Source: Vanilla planifolia
Lineage: Eukaryota > Streptophyta > Magnoliopsida > Asparagales > Orchidaceae
Assembly: GCA_023846275.1 (NCBI GenBank)
Contig: CM043871.1
Coordinates: 32,766,578 to 32,830,577, forward strand
Direction: 5' to 3'
DNA length: 64,000 bases
Shown here: one piece after another, positions 51,001 to 61,505 of the stretch
How the letters are laid out: the number at the start of each line of letters is the position of its first letter
How positions within the stretch are numbered: the first letter of the stretch is position 1
Position numbers and translations under genes: made by a program
Notes under the pieces: generated by a model
What the model was told of the DNA's origin: nothing
Database searches by the model: none
Seen by the model: the letters and a program-made list of their open reading frames with translations, nothing else

Positions 51001-54000
51001 TGGGTTCAAGGTCTGAAAGTCTATTCTATTACCGCTAACTGATACTCTCCAAACTGCTATCAACATCCTAATTTCTGGCATCAAAGGATCTGATTTGCTG
51101 AGATGAGAAGGTCTAGCTTAACAGTATCAGTTTTTAATCAAGTTTATCCCCTTCTATCGTTGTACCCCATCTCTCTGGTGTGTGACTGTATCTTCTCTTT
51201 ACTCAATATGAAGACTAATTATGCATCCTCTTATTTTATTTTTATTTCTTTAGTTTTTATTTTCATGCAATAGTCACTTAGAAAATATATTAAAGATTTA
51301 AAAATATATTTGGTATGCATATTTGATATATTCCTTTCTTAGTAATTACTTGTTTAAGATTTAAAAATATATTAAATATTAAGATGGTGTCTAAAGATAA
51401 TAGATATTATTTATTCAATCAGCTGGATCTTTCATGAAAGCTAATAACAATGGCTCTGTTGTATATTAAAGATTTTAATTAAATAAAGCAATCTAATACT
51501 TACCGGATGTTTTGTCTACAGAAATTGAGTGGCGCAGAAGATATTGTTTCACTGCATCTTAGCATAAAAATTGAGCCTGGCTGTGACCTTTTTGGTTTTG
51601 AGAAGGGAATTCTAGATCATTAGTTGATCCTTTGAGTCACTGATTTCATAAAAGTTTTGTAGTCATTGAATTGATATCTAAACTTCAATTTTTTGCTATA
51701 GTCATTGTATAACTGTGATCTTATTGATTCAAAAGTTAGGAGCTTTGGCATTTCATTTCTTGAGATCTTTTTTTTTGATAAATCTTGTTGATTTGAGAGA
51801 AATTTGGTGGGTTCTTTTTGTTGCAAGGATTTTTTTGTAATTTGGGGATTTTAAGAATATACTTGCCTTCTTTTTTTGTACACCATTGTTATAGTCTCTT
51901 TTTTTTTATTGAATATTCTCTTTTTTTTTATCTTCGACATAAACCGTGTTTGTGGTTGAATCATGTAAGTCGTGATGTTTTGTTTTGTATAATTGATCTC
52001 TCTTAGTTACTATTTTGTTGTTCATCATATTCAGTTGTGTTAGAACTTTCACTCAACTTGCTCCTCATAACAAATTGGTATCAAAGTTTTGAAAAGATGA
52101 CAATGATGCATATAATAAAATGGGGACATTTGATTTTTCATAGTCAATTGGACTTTGGTTAACCAAAATGAGAGGATTGCTTGTCCAACAAAGAGTTGTG
52201 AAGGCACTTGCTTTCATTTTGCTATTCGAGCCCGTGGGATCTCTTTGCCAAATTGAATTGGGTTGAGTAGATCATGTCAGATGCATTGATGGTGGAATGT
52301 TCAAAAACTATGCGTAGGATTTCCAACACATCCCTTGATTTGGAGCTTCATAAATAGGCATTTGGCCTTTGGAACGACAATGCAAGGTTTGGTTAGAGGT
52401 TACCAAAGCTATTGAAAAATTTGGGAATAGTGGCTAATGTCTTTCTTATTTATTTATTTTTATTTTCTTTGCAAAGTAGTTGTTGGATATTATTTTTTAA
52501 TGTAGCTTGAATTTGTCTACAATAAAACTATCTTTCTTGCTCTATAATTTTTTTTTTATGATGCATGAGTTTTTCTTCTTCTTGAATGCAATGACAAAAG
52601 TGTGAATTTAAATGGTGGGGGTAAAGGTTGCACGATGAGTGCAACGAAGGAGGGCAATAGTGTATTGGTGTTGATGGGATCTTAGTAGCAGAACAATATT
52701 TTAGTGACTTTCGAATTTGCAACTCTTATGCATGGTGCTTTTTGTGTGTTGTTGATTTGTTGCAAGATAGAATTGATTTGGTCGAGAATGACTTGGGAAC
52801 AAATGACTAAATAACGATAGGTCTCTTACACTTTCTTAAAGGGGCATTGAGAAATAACTTTGTTTATTATATGTTTTTTCTTGATTGCCTTAGCTTCATC
52901 ATTCTCCTTTTTAGTGAACTTACTCTTTGTGAATTATAGATTGAACTCACTTAAGTGTTCTGGGTAAGTCAAAAGTTTTTTGCCAACATCATAGGTATAT
53001 AGAACATATGCAACCATGGCAATTGAGAGCTCTATATGTGCTTGGAGGTTAACCAAGTAATGTGGAGACTTGTCATCTATTATATGTGGAATGTTTGGGG
53101 ATGATGATTGTATTCATATAGTTCTATATTCTCGTTCTTTAGCTAACATGTTGTGGCATATTTTATGAAGTAATGGGTTATTATGGGCTAGTGCTTGTGC
53201 AGTTTGCCCTAAAGTTCTTGACTATCATATTTTGTTTTACTCTATAGTGGTATTTCAAACTCAACTAGAGATTGGCATATAGGATGGTTTTGGTCTCAAG
53301 TCTCTAACTAGTTTGGTAGTAGTTTTGTAAATGAAGTGAAGGTGGAGGATCGTTTTGAAAACATAGACAGCTTCTTTTCTAGATTATGGATTTTCCAAAC
53401 ACCTAATTCATACTGATTGCAAACAAATTCTATCTAGTATAGTCTGTCATGTGTAAAGAGTATTTGTAGCATCTTTAGCAAATTAGGATGTGTTTGCTCA
53501 GGAATGCCCCTTGGTGACTTTTGTATCTTGTCTCTTGGACATTTCATAGGTCTCTTTAGTAAGTGTAGGACATAGCTCATTTATTTTGAGGGCTCAAAAA
53601 AGTTACTAGTATTTTAAGAATAGTTAATTACAATATAAGTTAGCTCAAGGATGTCTTAGTCAACGTCTAGGGAGCAGGGCATGAAGGGCCTTAGGACTTG
53701 CCTTATTTTGTTTTCAATGGCTTGGAAGGTGCCCATGGTTATAAGGGCTTTTGGAGCATACCATAGCAATTTAGGATGGGTTTCCATGAGGCTAACTTGG
53801 GCCTTCTCGAAGGGGAGGTGCATGTCCTAAGAGGGTGAGTGCTAAGGTCCTTAAGGCTTGTCTTGGCATCCAAATGTGGCTTGAAAGGTTCTTGGGATTG
53901 TCAGGGCTTTTTGGAACATATTATAGTAATCTAGGACAAGTTTTCTCAAGGTTACCAAAGATCTTATAAACAGCATATCCACGGGAGGTGAGTGTTTTTT

Positions 54001-57000
54001 TTTTGGGGCCTTAGGATTGTCTAGGTGTGGCTCGATAGGTCTCTAGAATTTGTGGTATTTTAATACTTTAGCAAACTAGTATAACTTGTCTTGAGCTTAA
54101 CTTAGGCCTTCTTAAGGGAGTAGCTCATGTCTTGACAGAGTGGTTGCTGAGGAATTTAAGATTTCTCCTACCTACTAGGTGTGTCTCGAAAGGTACTTGG
54201 GATAAAGATTTTTTGAGTAGTGGATGAGATAGCCCAAGTCTTAGTTTGCATAGGTGGGTTGTGGCTTACATTGCTTAAGAATGTCATTGATAAGTCCTAA
54301 GACAGCTAGAGAATAAGGTGGTGTTAACAAGAGTAATTAAGGAGGATTTGTTTTGAGATTTCCATTGAGGGATAGGAGATCGAGGGGAAGGCCAGCTTGA
54401 GACAAAGCATTATTCGTGAGCTACAATGACAATGACCATGATGGGGTGGGGGGAATGGAGTCAATAAAATGTATTCTTGATAATAGTTGTATAATTCACT
54501 AGAGATGTGGCAAAAGCAAATACTTCTTAGAGGGAGGTGGAGGCATATTAGCCTGGTAGGAGGAAGGGAAGTGCCTAAAGGTGTCACAGTCAACACAAGA
54601 GCTTAGAGGCCAATCATGGTTCACCTGCGCTTACAACTAAAAGCTGTTAACAACCATTAGGATAAAAGTCAGAAAGATACAATTAGTGTTGATCTCCCAT
54701 ATTATGGTCAAAACTAAGCTTGCAATTATGGCAGTGAGCTTATCCATCACAGTTGACTTATCAAAAAACTAATAATTTTAGAAAGACAAATTTGAAAATT
54801 GAGGTGCAAGGAAAGTTTAAGGAATTTTGTTCATAATGAAAAGCTATGAAAATCATTTATCCAAAAAAAATATCACTGATCCACTCTTAAAGATGAGGGT
54901 GTAACTGTTAGAGTACAAATAAAAGCTTACAGTACATCATCTAGGCTAGAAGCCAAAGAAAATCTGAATACGAAGAATCCTCGATGAAAAGTAAAACCCT
55001 TAGAGGTGCTCTGGGTATTCTAGATCTTCTTGGTGACAACAACTTGTATATCAAGATCTTAACTTGTCGAACATTTAACGTAGAACAATTCTCCATGTGT
55101 ACCTGATATCTAGTATGAAAAAGAGAGTCTAGTTAAAGAACTTTCCTTAGGAGATTAACAAGAAGTGAAACAACAATGCATTTTTTAATGGCAGTTGAAG
55201 TGCAATTTTGTTTGATGACTCTGATTTTTTCTTCTAGATTAATAGTATATACCATCAAATGTGACCATATCAAAACAGTTGATAAATGATGAGATGTTGA
55301 CGTTAATGGAAATCGTTGGTCCTAAAAACCTAGATGATACATTTACCAGTCTCCATGTGGGAGATGAATATGCAGCCAAATCTTTCGTTTTGCTCTAGGT
55401 TTGGATGGTCTGTTGGGCTATCAGATATTCCAATAGGGTATGATGAGATCCAATATGAATGATTTATGGTGACAAGAGTTCTTTTGGTTAGGCGATCAAA
55501 CCAACTGTTCAGTGTTCGGGAAAAAATTTGAGTCTATTCAAGTAAGGTTCAAAAGCTCTGTTAGTCTTTTTCTTTACTTTCATCCTAATAGGTTGTTTTA
55601 CATGGATTGAGATTGGAGAAGAGATCTATAGAGTCTCATTCGTTGGTCAATTTGAGAGATTTTTTTTCCCGAATATAAGTTTTTTACATTATTCTTATGC
55701 TATCTTACTGTTCTATGGCTGTTTTTTTAATCCTTTTTGCATTTTTTCTTTATTTGTTTTCCTTTACATTTATTAAAATCTTTTCTTGGACTTGTTTTTG
55801 CTGGTATCATTGATTCGTAACAGTAGTGATTTGTGATGTTTGGTTTAAGGATACCATACCAAGATAGCTGCTTCTAGAGTAAAATGGATGTAGACAATTC
55901 TTCAAGAAACCCTTATTGAATAGTATTCCCTTTCAAGTGATGCAATTGATTGTGAAATTTCATTGATAAATATTTATTCTGGAACAATTACAATTTGAAG
56001 CAAGAAAAGTATATCCCAACAAGTTGTGTACATTAGAGCCTTGTGGAACTTTTTGTTTGAGTTTATCCAGCAACGCCAAAGCCTTCTTTGAGCTGTTAGT
56101 ATCTAGAAACAAGAATAACTCAACCTGTATCTTCAATTTTCTCCCTATGATACAAGAAAGAACCCAAAGACTTCCTGTATTGCACAACTTCTAATGAGAT
56201 GTTAAGCATATAGTTAGTTTAAATCAGATAATAATATCATTATGATCCAAATTATTGGTACTGTAATCTATGTTTGTAGATTTGATGGGCAAATTCTGTT
56301 TCTTCTAAGATAATCGCTCCACTCTACCCGAGCGAATTCATTATGCCAAGTCGCTTTGTATCTTTCTAATTCTCAATCTATGTTTAATTTTTTTTTTAAA
56401 AACTAATTGCAGCCTCAACCCACGCAAACAAATCCTATAACCTGGTATCTGCAAGTGATGCGCTGCTTGATTCATCTGTCATGAAATACAATCCTTTGGA
56501 CTGCCAGAGACCTGAACTATTAAATAAGAACCTAGTTGAGGGGAGGATCCTTCTTTGTGGGTATTCTTTCAATTTTGTTTCTGGCACGGCATCAGTCAAG
56601 AAGGTGTCTGAAACTGCACAAAGTCTTGGAGCAGCTGGCTTTGTTGTTGCAGTGGAAAATAGTTATCCAGGAACAAAATATGATCCTGTTCCTGTTGCCA
56701 TTCCTGGAATTCTTATTACTGATGTCGGCATGACGAAGGTACTTGAGCTCTAGATGCCCTCTTTGTTGTGTTGTTAGACCAAAGAAAAGCCTTTTGTTTT
56801 CCTGGAGTTACTTGGAAATTTGTTTTGATTGTTCATCATAGGAATCATTTAGGGTACAGATTGTTGAGAAGTTCAAGTAAACAATGCATCAGTGATGGTT
56901 TTACTGCTTGATGAGCTTTAAAGATAATTGCTTGTGTTTGTTTTTATAACTTGTGTTGCAGGAGCTTATAGAGTACTATAACTGTTCGACCAAAAGGGAT

Positions 57001-59230
57001 TGGGCCGGGAGGCCATTGGAGTTCCAGGCGACTGCTAGCATTGCTGATGGTTTGGCACCTACTCTTCATAATTCTGCCCCTCAAGTTGCACTGTTCTCTT
57101 CACGAGGGCCAGATGTAAAAGATTTCAGTTTTGAAGATGCTGATGTACTCAAACCAGATATTCTAGCTCCAGGTTCACTTATCTGGGCTGCTTGGGCACC
57201 AAATGGAACAGATGATGCCAATTACCTTGGTAGGGAATCAACAATTACACCTTAATTATTATCAATGCTTAAATATTGTTGTCACATTTACACATCCAAT
57301 TACTTTTGGGGGGGAGGGTTTAACATTGTATACACTTAACCAAATATGTCAATAGACAATCACCCAATGTCTATGAAGAGCTTAAAGAGCTCATAATTTG
57401 TTGGGTTAAGTAAAACTGAATTTGACTGGATAACATGGCCAAACCTCTCTGAAAGTTGAATCTCACTCGGTGTTTGATCACTTGAACTTGGTTAAATGCC
57501 TCTTGAATGACTATAAATTTGAAATGGAAGGTGGTATGAAGCCATGGCTGAGATCAATTACATGTAGCCATGGGTTACAAGCTTTGATCCCATACATCAT
57601 AGTATTTTTTCATTGTATTTTGAGCTAAGTTGCATGTTATTACTTAATTATTTTTATTGATCTAAATTGTATATTACTTTTACATTGTTTTAATCACGTT
57701 TCAGTGTGTCTCTTGCTTAATTGTATTTGGATTATAAAACTTTGTATTTAAGTTTTGTATTTGATTTTTTTCTCGTTGTTGAGACTTTATATTTGATCTT
57801 GTATTATTCGTACTGGTTGTTGTAAGGTGTTCTAATACATTGTTTTGTAAGGTCCTTTTCATTAACGTTGTTGGCTCATTTGGGCTGATTATTATAGGGT
57901 ATTTGGATTCAGTGTTTTGTGAGTTCTCGTGCTCAAAAGAGAATGATTTTATTGTAAGTATAGTCTTTTGATTGTGGGTGGATGAGGATTTGAGTTTCAA
58001 TCTATTCATCTAAAAATTCTATTGTATTTTTTATTTAATTTGTATTTTCACACACATGTTTTTAAAGTAAATAATAGTTTTTAGAACAAATTTTATAAGG
58101 GCCAGTAGGATTTATAGAAGTCGTTGATAATAACATTGACATGGTTTAAATTTGCGATTTACACAGTTCAATTTTCTTCTGTGTGGACATCTCGTTCACC
58201 GATTATTTGTTATGTTTTGTCAGATGTAATCTCATACGAATTACTAATTATTCTCATGTTGGTAGTTCAAAATTGCATTATAAAGAAGCTTACTTTGGTT
58301 TTCTTCCTGACCTTAACAGGAGAATGGTTTGCCATGGCATCAGGCACAAGTATGGCTGCTCCCCATATCGCAGGAATTGCTGCTCTCGTGAAGCAAAAGC
58401 ATCCTCAATGGAGCCCATCGGCCATCAAGTCCGCCCTCATGACGACGGCCAATACCCTTGACCGATCTGGTCGACCTCTTCAAGCTCAGCAGTACTCCGG
58501 TTCAGAAATTATGACTCTTTCCCCTGCAACCCCGTTCGACTATGGAAGCGGGGAAGTCGACCCAAAAGCTGCCCTCGATCCAGGACTCGTTCTAGATGCA
58601 AGTAAGCACTTGAATTCTCTTTGCCTTGATCTTTCATAAACTAGAAATGCTTTGGTAGAATGGCAAACCAAACACTTGTCTCTTGCTACTCTAATAAATC
58701 TGCAAACAATTCTTATTGTGAGCTTGTTTTCCTTGTGCAATTCCAAGTTCATTTGTACAAACACATTGTATACCTCTGTCGAAATCGATCCATTGGATTA
58801 ATGGTTGTTTTTGTATGTGACAGCTTACTTGGACTACATCAACTTCCTGTGCTCCATACCCGGCGTGGATTCGAACGAGGTATTGAGCATCACGAGCTCT
58901 CGGTGCAACGCCACCCATGGCAAACCGGCCGATCTCAACGGTCCATCGATCACAATCTCTCACTTGGTCGGAACCCAGACGGTGAAGAGAACCGTTACCA
59001 ACGTAGGCGAGACGGAAACCTATGTCGTCACTACCAGAATGTCGCCAGAAGTTGCCCTCGAGGCCAGACCTCCGGCGATGACTGTTCTCTCAGGCGCATC
59101 GAGGGTGGTCACGATCAGCCTCACGGTCCGGTCGGTCACCGGAAGGTACAGCTTCGGGGAGGTCCTTTTGAAGGGCAGCAGGGGGCACTTGGTGAGGATC
59201 CCAGTGATTGCCATGGGATTCAACAGCTGA
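37927..59230 (+). CDS. SBT2.5: Subtilisin-like serine protease, SBT2 clade (SBT2.5/2.6-like)
   Basis: Predicted secreted S8 endopeptidase, 817 aa. Coding exons: 37927-38102, 44495-44639, 44732-45126, 48746-48841, 48921-48993, 49403-49688, 56413-56738, 56962-57229, 58320-58601, 58824-59230. All introns are GT-AG and phases agree across every junction. Residues 1-22 are a signal peptide ([18 protein letters not shown]). About 25-127 is the I9 inhibitor prodomain ([22 protein letters not shown]). The mature enzyme probably starts near [11 protein letters not shown] (130). The catalytic set is complete: D163 (GFVDSGIFP), H237 (DGDGHGTH), oxyanion N345 (AAGNGGP), S599 ([12 protein letters not shown]). 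A PA-type insert spans about 392-500 and an Fn3-like C-terminal domain about 700-817. Length and the [37 protein letters not shown] style fit SBT2.5/2.6. Exons 9-10 are GC-rich. No frame damage is seen, so the gene looks functional despite introns of 6.4, 3.6 and 6.7 kb. Confidence 0.93.
38249..38352. repeat. Two tandem copies of a 52-bp unit in intron 1
   Basis: TACATTGGTAAACAA starts at 38251 and again at 38303. The copies are nearly identical through AAGTAATTACAAGA. Confidence 0.92.
39008..39055. repeat. (GA)n microsatellite in intron 1
   Basis: About 20 uninterrupted GA units, then a short AAGAGAG end. Confidence 0.95.
39185..39361 (-). pseudogene. Plastid-derived trnA-UGC: exon 1 and start of its intron
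   Basis: Minus strand 39361-39324 reads as plastid trnA-UGC exon 1 (ACTCAGTTAGTAGAGCT core, with changes), then AATTGGGTC and TCTAATTGT of the group II intron, continuing collinear to about 39185. The anticodon region TTGCAA reads CACAA, so it could not act as tRNA-Ala. Exon 2 is absent. A shorter second copy of the exon-1 core (CTCTACTAACTGAGTAAT on the plus strand) lies at about 39128-39146, next to a repeated intron piece, showing local rearrangement. Confidence 0.85.
39362..39489 (-). pseudogene. Plastid-derived trnI-GAU: exon 1 and start of its intron
   Basis: Minus strand 39489-39454 matches exon 1 of plastid trnI-GAU (GCTATTAG at the start, CCCTGATAA at the end). It is followed by the intron start with AGCTGTGAGGG and CAGAGATGTGGAT. 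The remainder of the intron, exon 2 and the trnI-trnA spacer are deleted, and the sequence joins trnA exon 1 directly near 39361. Confidence 0.82.
39490..39777 (-). other. Probable plastid rrn16-trnI spacer, decayed
   Basis: It lies between the trnI and rrn16 pieces in the order found in plastid inverted repeats, so it is inferred to be the spacer. The AGGAGGGCCATGGG segment at about 39580 recurs at about 39956 within rrn16. Confidence 0.55.
39778..40212 (-). pseudogene. Plastid-derived 16S rRNA 3' part (rrn16)
   Basis: The plus strand starts AAAAGGAGGTGATCCAACTG, the complement of the 16S 3' end with its anti-Shine-Dalgarno core. It then follows 16S in reverse: CTTGTTATAACTTCACTC, GGCGATGTGTACTAGGC, CATTGTAGCATTCGTGTCGC, CATGATGACTTCATC and GTGTCCGCATTCCTGAAG. 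Around 39990 a 16S segment of over 100 bases is missing, and a short stretch including GGAATGTATTCACCAC is duplicated. Changes are mostly C-to-T and G-to-A. It is a nuclear copy with no rRNA function. Confidence 0.92.
40255..41280 (+). pseudogene. Plastid-derived ycf2 fragment (5' part of gene)
   Basis: Frames in pieces read [18 protein letters not shown], then [17 protein letters not shown] and VERKIF (40300-40480), [11 protein letters not shown] (near 40785), QSNDIE-like and [14 protein letters not shown] blocks (near 41035), and a WLVNK-like area near 41220. This is the order of the N-terminal region of plastid Ycf2. The frame is broken by many indels and stops. It is on the opposite strand to the adjacent rrn16 piece, whereas in typical plastid inverted repeats the two genes point the same way. 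Confidence 0.82.
41281..44494. other. Rest of intron 1, unassigned
   Basis: 41300-42130 has a texture like the plastid piece, and the minus strand gives a short protein-like stretch near 41820-41700 ([16 protein letters not shown]). I could not name the gene or confirm plastid origin. The remainder is ordinary AT-rich intron with no gene signal. Confidence 0.4.
45127..48745 (+). other. SBT2 intron 3 (3619 bases)
   Basis: Between the split Thr codon of the HGTH motif in exons 3 and 4. The centre (45900-47200) is very AT-rich and probably repeat-derived. A G-rich patch at 48000-48150 follows a (GAA)n run at 47979-47998. No coding or RNA gene was recognised. Confidence 0.75.
52055..52440 (+). 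mobile_element. Copia retrotransposon 5' fragment in intron 6
   Basis: ATTGGTATCAAAGTTTT near 52074 resembles a primer-binding site. It is followed by a gag start: after a frame repair, [19 protein letters not shown] reads near 52157-52210, the opening of Tork/Retrofit-type Copia gag. The sequence just upstream may be its LTR, but the boundaries are unclear. No pol was recognised. Confidence 0.6.
53640..54290. repeat. Four degenerate tandem copies of a unit of about 145-165 bp
   Basis: A block starting GGCCTTAGGACTTGCC (about 53689) recurs at about 53852 (GTCCTTAAGGCTTGTC), 54006 (GGCCTTAGGATTGTC) and 54153. Each is followed by a TGTGGCTTGAAAGGT-like stretch and a TTAGGACAAGTTTTC-like stretch. 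Copies have diverged and shortened from left to right. Confidence 0.75.
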
Positions 59231-60440
59231 ATGAAGCGTCGTCTCCTTTTATGTAATCTACCATCCTTATAGTATAGTATTATTCGTTTTGAGGTTGTTG
59301 AAATAAGACATTAAGATAAGCTTTTGCTTTGTTCCTTAAATAGGTCTCTATGGTCAAGTCTGAAGTCCTGAACTAAACTTCAGCTGCATGTAAAATTAGC
59401 AGGTCAAGAATAGATTCCTTTTCTAAAGCATTTAGTTATTAATAAACCAAATGCCTTAGTTATCCTTGGCATGACTCTAATGATAATCTATGTTCTATAA
59501 GTAAATTTTATCTGTTTTTATTTTTGGGTTTTTTGTATGTTGCTTATATATTTTGGTAAACATTTAATAGGCTTTTTTATTAGTTACAAAAAATTTGATT
59601 AAATGACACTTATATACTACTTTATTGGGTTTTAAAGTGGATGTAATACTTTTTGACTATTTATCAAGTAGTTACTTCAAAATAGAAAGGGTAAAAGATG
59701 TCATTTAAAGTATTTTTTATATTAATTTTTAATATTTTGATTTTGATTTGATCATTACTTTTATTTGAGTTCCCCACAAAAGATTGTTGTTAAAAATTTA
59801 TGTTCTATAATGTCATTCTTTTGTGATATTCTATGGTATTATATTTGTTTTGATTTTTTGGTATTTTTTATATTTGTTAAGTACAAAGATATGATAAGTT
59901 TTCTTTGTTAGTTTTTACAAAAAAAATATGATAAAATGACACTTTTATACTATTTTGTTGGGTTTTAAAGTGGATTATTAGCTGTATTTTAGGTAATACC
60001 ATGAATGTTTATTATGTAGTTATTTTAAATATAGTGGTTTTCAAGTAAAAAATAAAATAGAAGGGGTAAAATATGTCATTTATAAAAAAATTGTAATATT
60101 TTAATTCAATGTATTTTTATGTTAATATTGTAATATTTTGCATTTGATTTGATCATCATTTTTATTTGAGTTACCTATTAAAGATGGTTGCTACAAATAC
60201 AAAAAGGAAAAGTAGAAATGAAAAAAATAAGGAATGGTCTTCATTAATGATTGCAAAATAGAATTTAATTCAAATTTTAAAATCCGCGCGCACGATCATT
60301 GTTAAAAGAATCATACCTCATGGATTGCTGACCTGGACCGGCGTTTAAAGTCCCGCCCATAATTCATTCCTGTTGACCAATTCAATTGCCCCATTTCCCC
60401 CTCTCCTTTTTCATCGAACGATCGTTCTCCTTTCCCTCTC
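59231..60440. other. Intergenic region between SBT2 and HMGB
   Basis: The SBT2 3' UTR probably ends within about 100-200 bases of the stop codon. A diverged direct duplication occupies 59565-60190 (see separate entry). From 60280 GC content rises into the HMGB leader. No clear TATA box. Confidence 0.6.
59565..60190. repeat. Diverged direct duplication, spacing about 333 bp
   Basis: AAATGACACTTATATACTAC near 59602 recurs as AAATGACACTTTTATACTAT near 59935. Both are followed by TTGGGTTTTAAAGTGGAT, GGGTAAAA.ATGTCATTTA and a TTTGATTTGATCAT block ending TTTATTTGAGTT. The second copy has extra bases. Confidence 0.88.
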
Positions 60441-60557
60441 TGTGCAAACCGCAGCCATAAACCCAGGTGAAACCCTAACTTTGCGTCCGATCTGATCTCC
60501 ATCCTATCATTCCCGTCGGAATTCCAACGATCCGCAGTTGATTTTGCAGGTTCCATC
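60440..60557 (+). promoter_or_regulatory. HMGB 5' leader with possible short 5'-UTR intron
   Basis: A possible donor ACCCAG then GTGAAA (60467) and an acceptor GATTTTGCAG then GTTCC (60549/60550) would define an intron of about 80 bases ending eight bases before the start codon. Short 5'-UTR introns are common in plant genes, but there is no proof here. Confidence 0.4.
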
Positions 60558-61505
60558 ATGAAGGACACCAAATCGAACTCCAGCGTCTCGCGGAAGGCCG
60601 ACGGCCGGTGATGATCTATCCATCTACTCGTTGTAGATCTAGGACATCGCATTCTAACAGAGTAGCTATACTTGCAGCCTCACGACGAAGAAGGCGGCGG
60701 AGAAGACGAAGAAGTCGGCACGCGGACGAAAGGACCCGAACAAACCAAAGCGCCCTCCCAGCGCTTTTTTCGTCTTCATGTAAGCAAATGCCGTAAGTCT
60801 TTTCTCAATCTCTTGCATCGTGTACCGCATCGTGCTTGGTTTTGTAGGGAGCAATTTAGGAAAGAATACAAGGAGAAGAATCCTAGCAATAAGCTGGTCT
60901 CCGTGGTGTGTATATTTTGATCTTCGTTAGCTACTTAGGTTACACTTAAGATTGGTAACATTCGTTTTGTAAGCAGGTCGGAAAAGCAGGTGGCGATAAG
61001 TGGAAGTCCATGTCTGATGCTGTACGTGATGCCTTCATATCCTTTGCAATAGATTGATTTATCGCCCGAGGGCTCATCATTGGTTTTTTTTTTTTTTTTT
61101 CCTAACTTCTATAATTAGGAGAAAGCGCCTTACGTGGCGAAGGCTGAGAAGTTGAAGGCGGATTACCAGAAACAGATCCGCTCCTACAACGGTCAGGTAA
61201 CCTCTGTGAATACCGACACCAAACACGTAGATATTTTCTATTTTTCTGAAACTAAAATCGGACCAGGATGACGGAAAGAAGACGGCTGCCGAGGAAGATT
61301 CCTCCGACAAATCCAAGTCTGAGGTTAGCGAAGAAAGAGACGGAAGTGATGAGGTCAGTTACTACTTATTTTCGCGATTTTTTTTTTTTTAACCTTCTCC
61401 TCCTTTCGTGAATCGAAGCATTAAACGTAAACAAAAGCTTTCAATTAAGATAAAACTTTTGTTTGCAATTTTTTGTAGGAAGACGAAGAAGATGGCGGTA
61501 ACTAG
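60558..61505 (+). CDS. HMG-box protein (HMGB family)
   Basis: Nuclear architectural protein that bends DNA and associates with chromatin, 148 aa. Exons: 60558-60607, 60678-60779, 60848-60905, 60977-61021, 61119-61196, 61267-61353, 61479-61505. All introns are GT-AG, phases agree, and the frame closes at TAG 61503-61505. Residues 18-36 are a basic N-terminal region (KKAAEKTKKSARGRKD). About 37-107 is one HMG box: PNKPKRPPSAFFVFMEQFR, then NKLVSV, GKAGGDKWKSMSDAEKAPYV and ADYQKQIRSYN. Residues 112-148 form the acidic tail (SEERDGSDEEDEEDGGN). A single box between a basic N-terminus and an acidic tail is the plant HMGB layout, and the length is close to the small members (HMGB2/3-like). I cannot fix the exact paralogue. 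Exons 1-2 are GC-rich. Confidence 0.93.

Larger units (their letters stand above)
49689..56412 (+). other. SBT2 intron 6 (6724 bases)
   Basis: Splits the Pro codon after GLGLS. It contains a Copia gag fragment (about 52050-52440), a degenerate tandem repeat (53640-54290), and otherwise unassigned sequence, including 54300-55950, where nothing could be identified. Confidence 0.8.
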
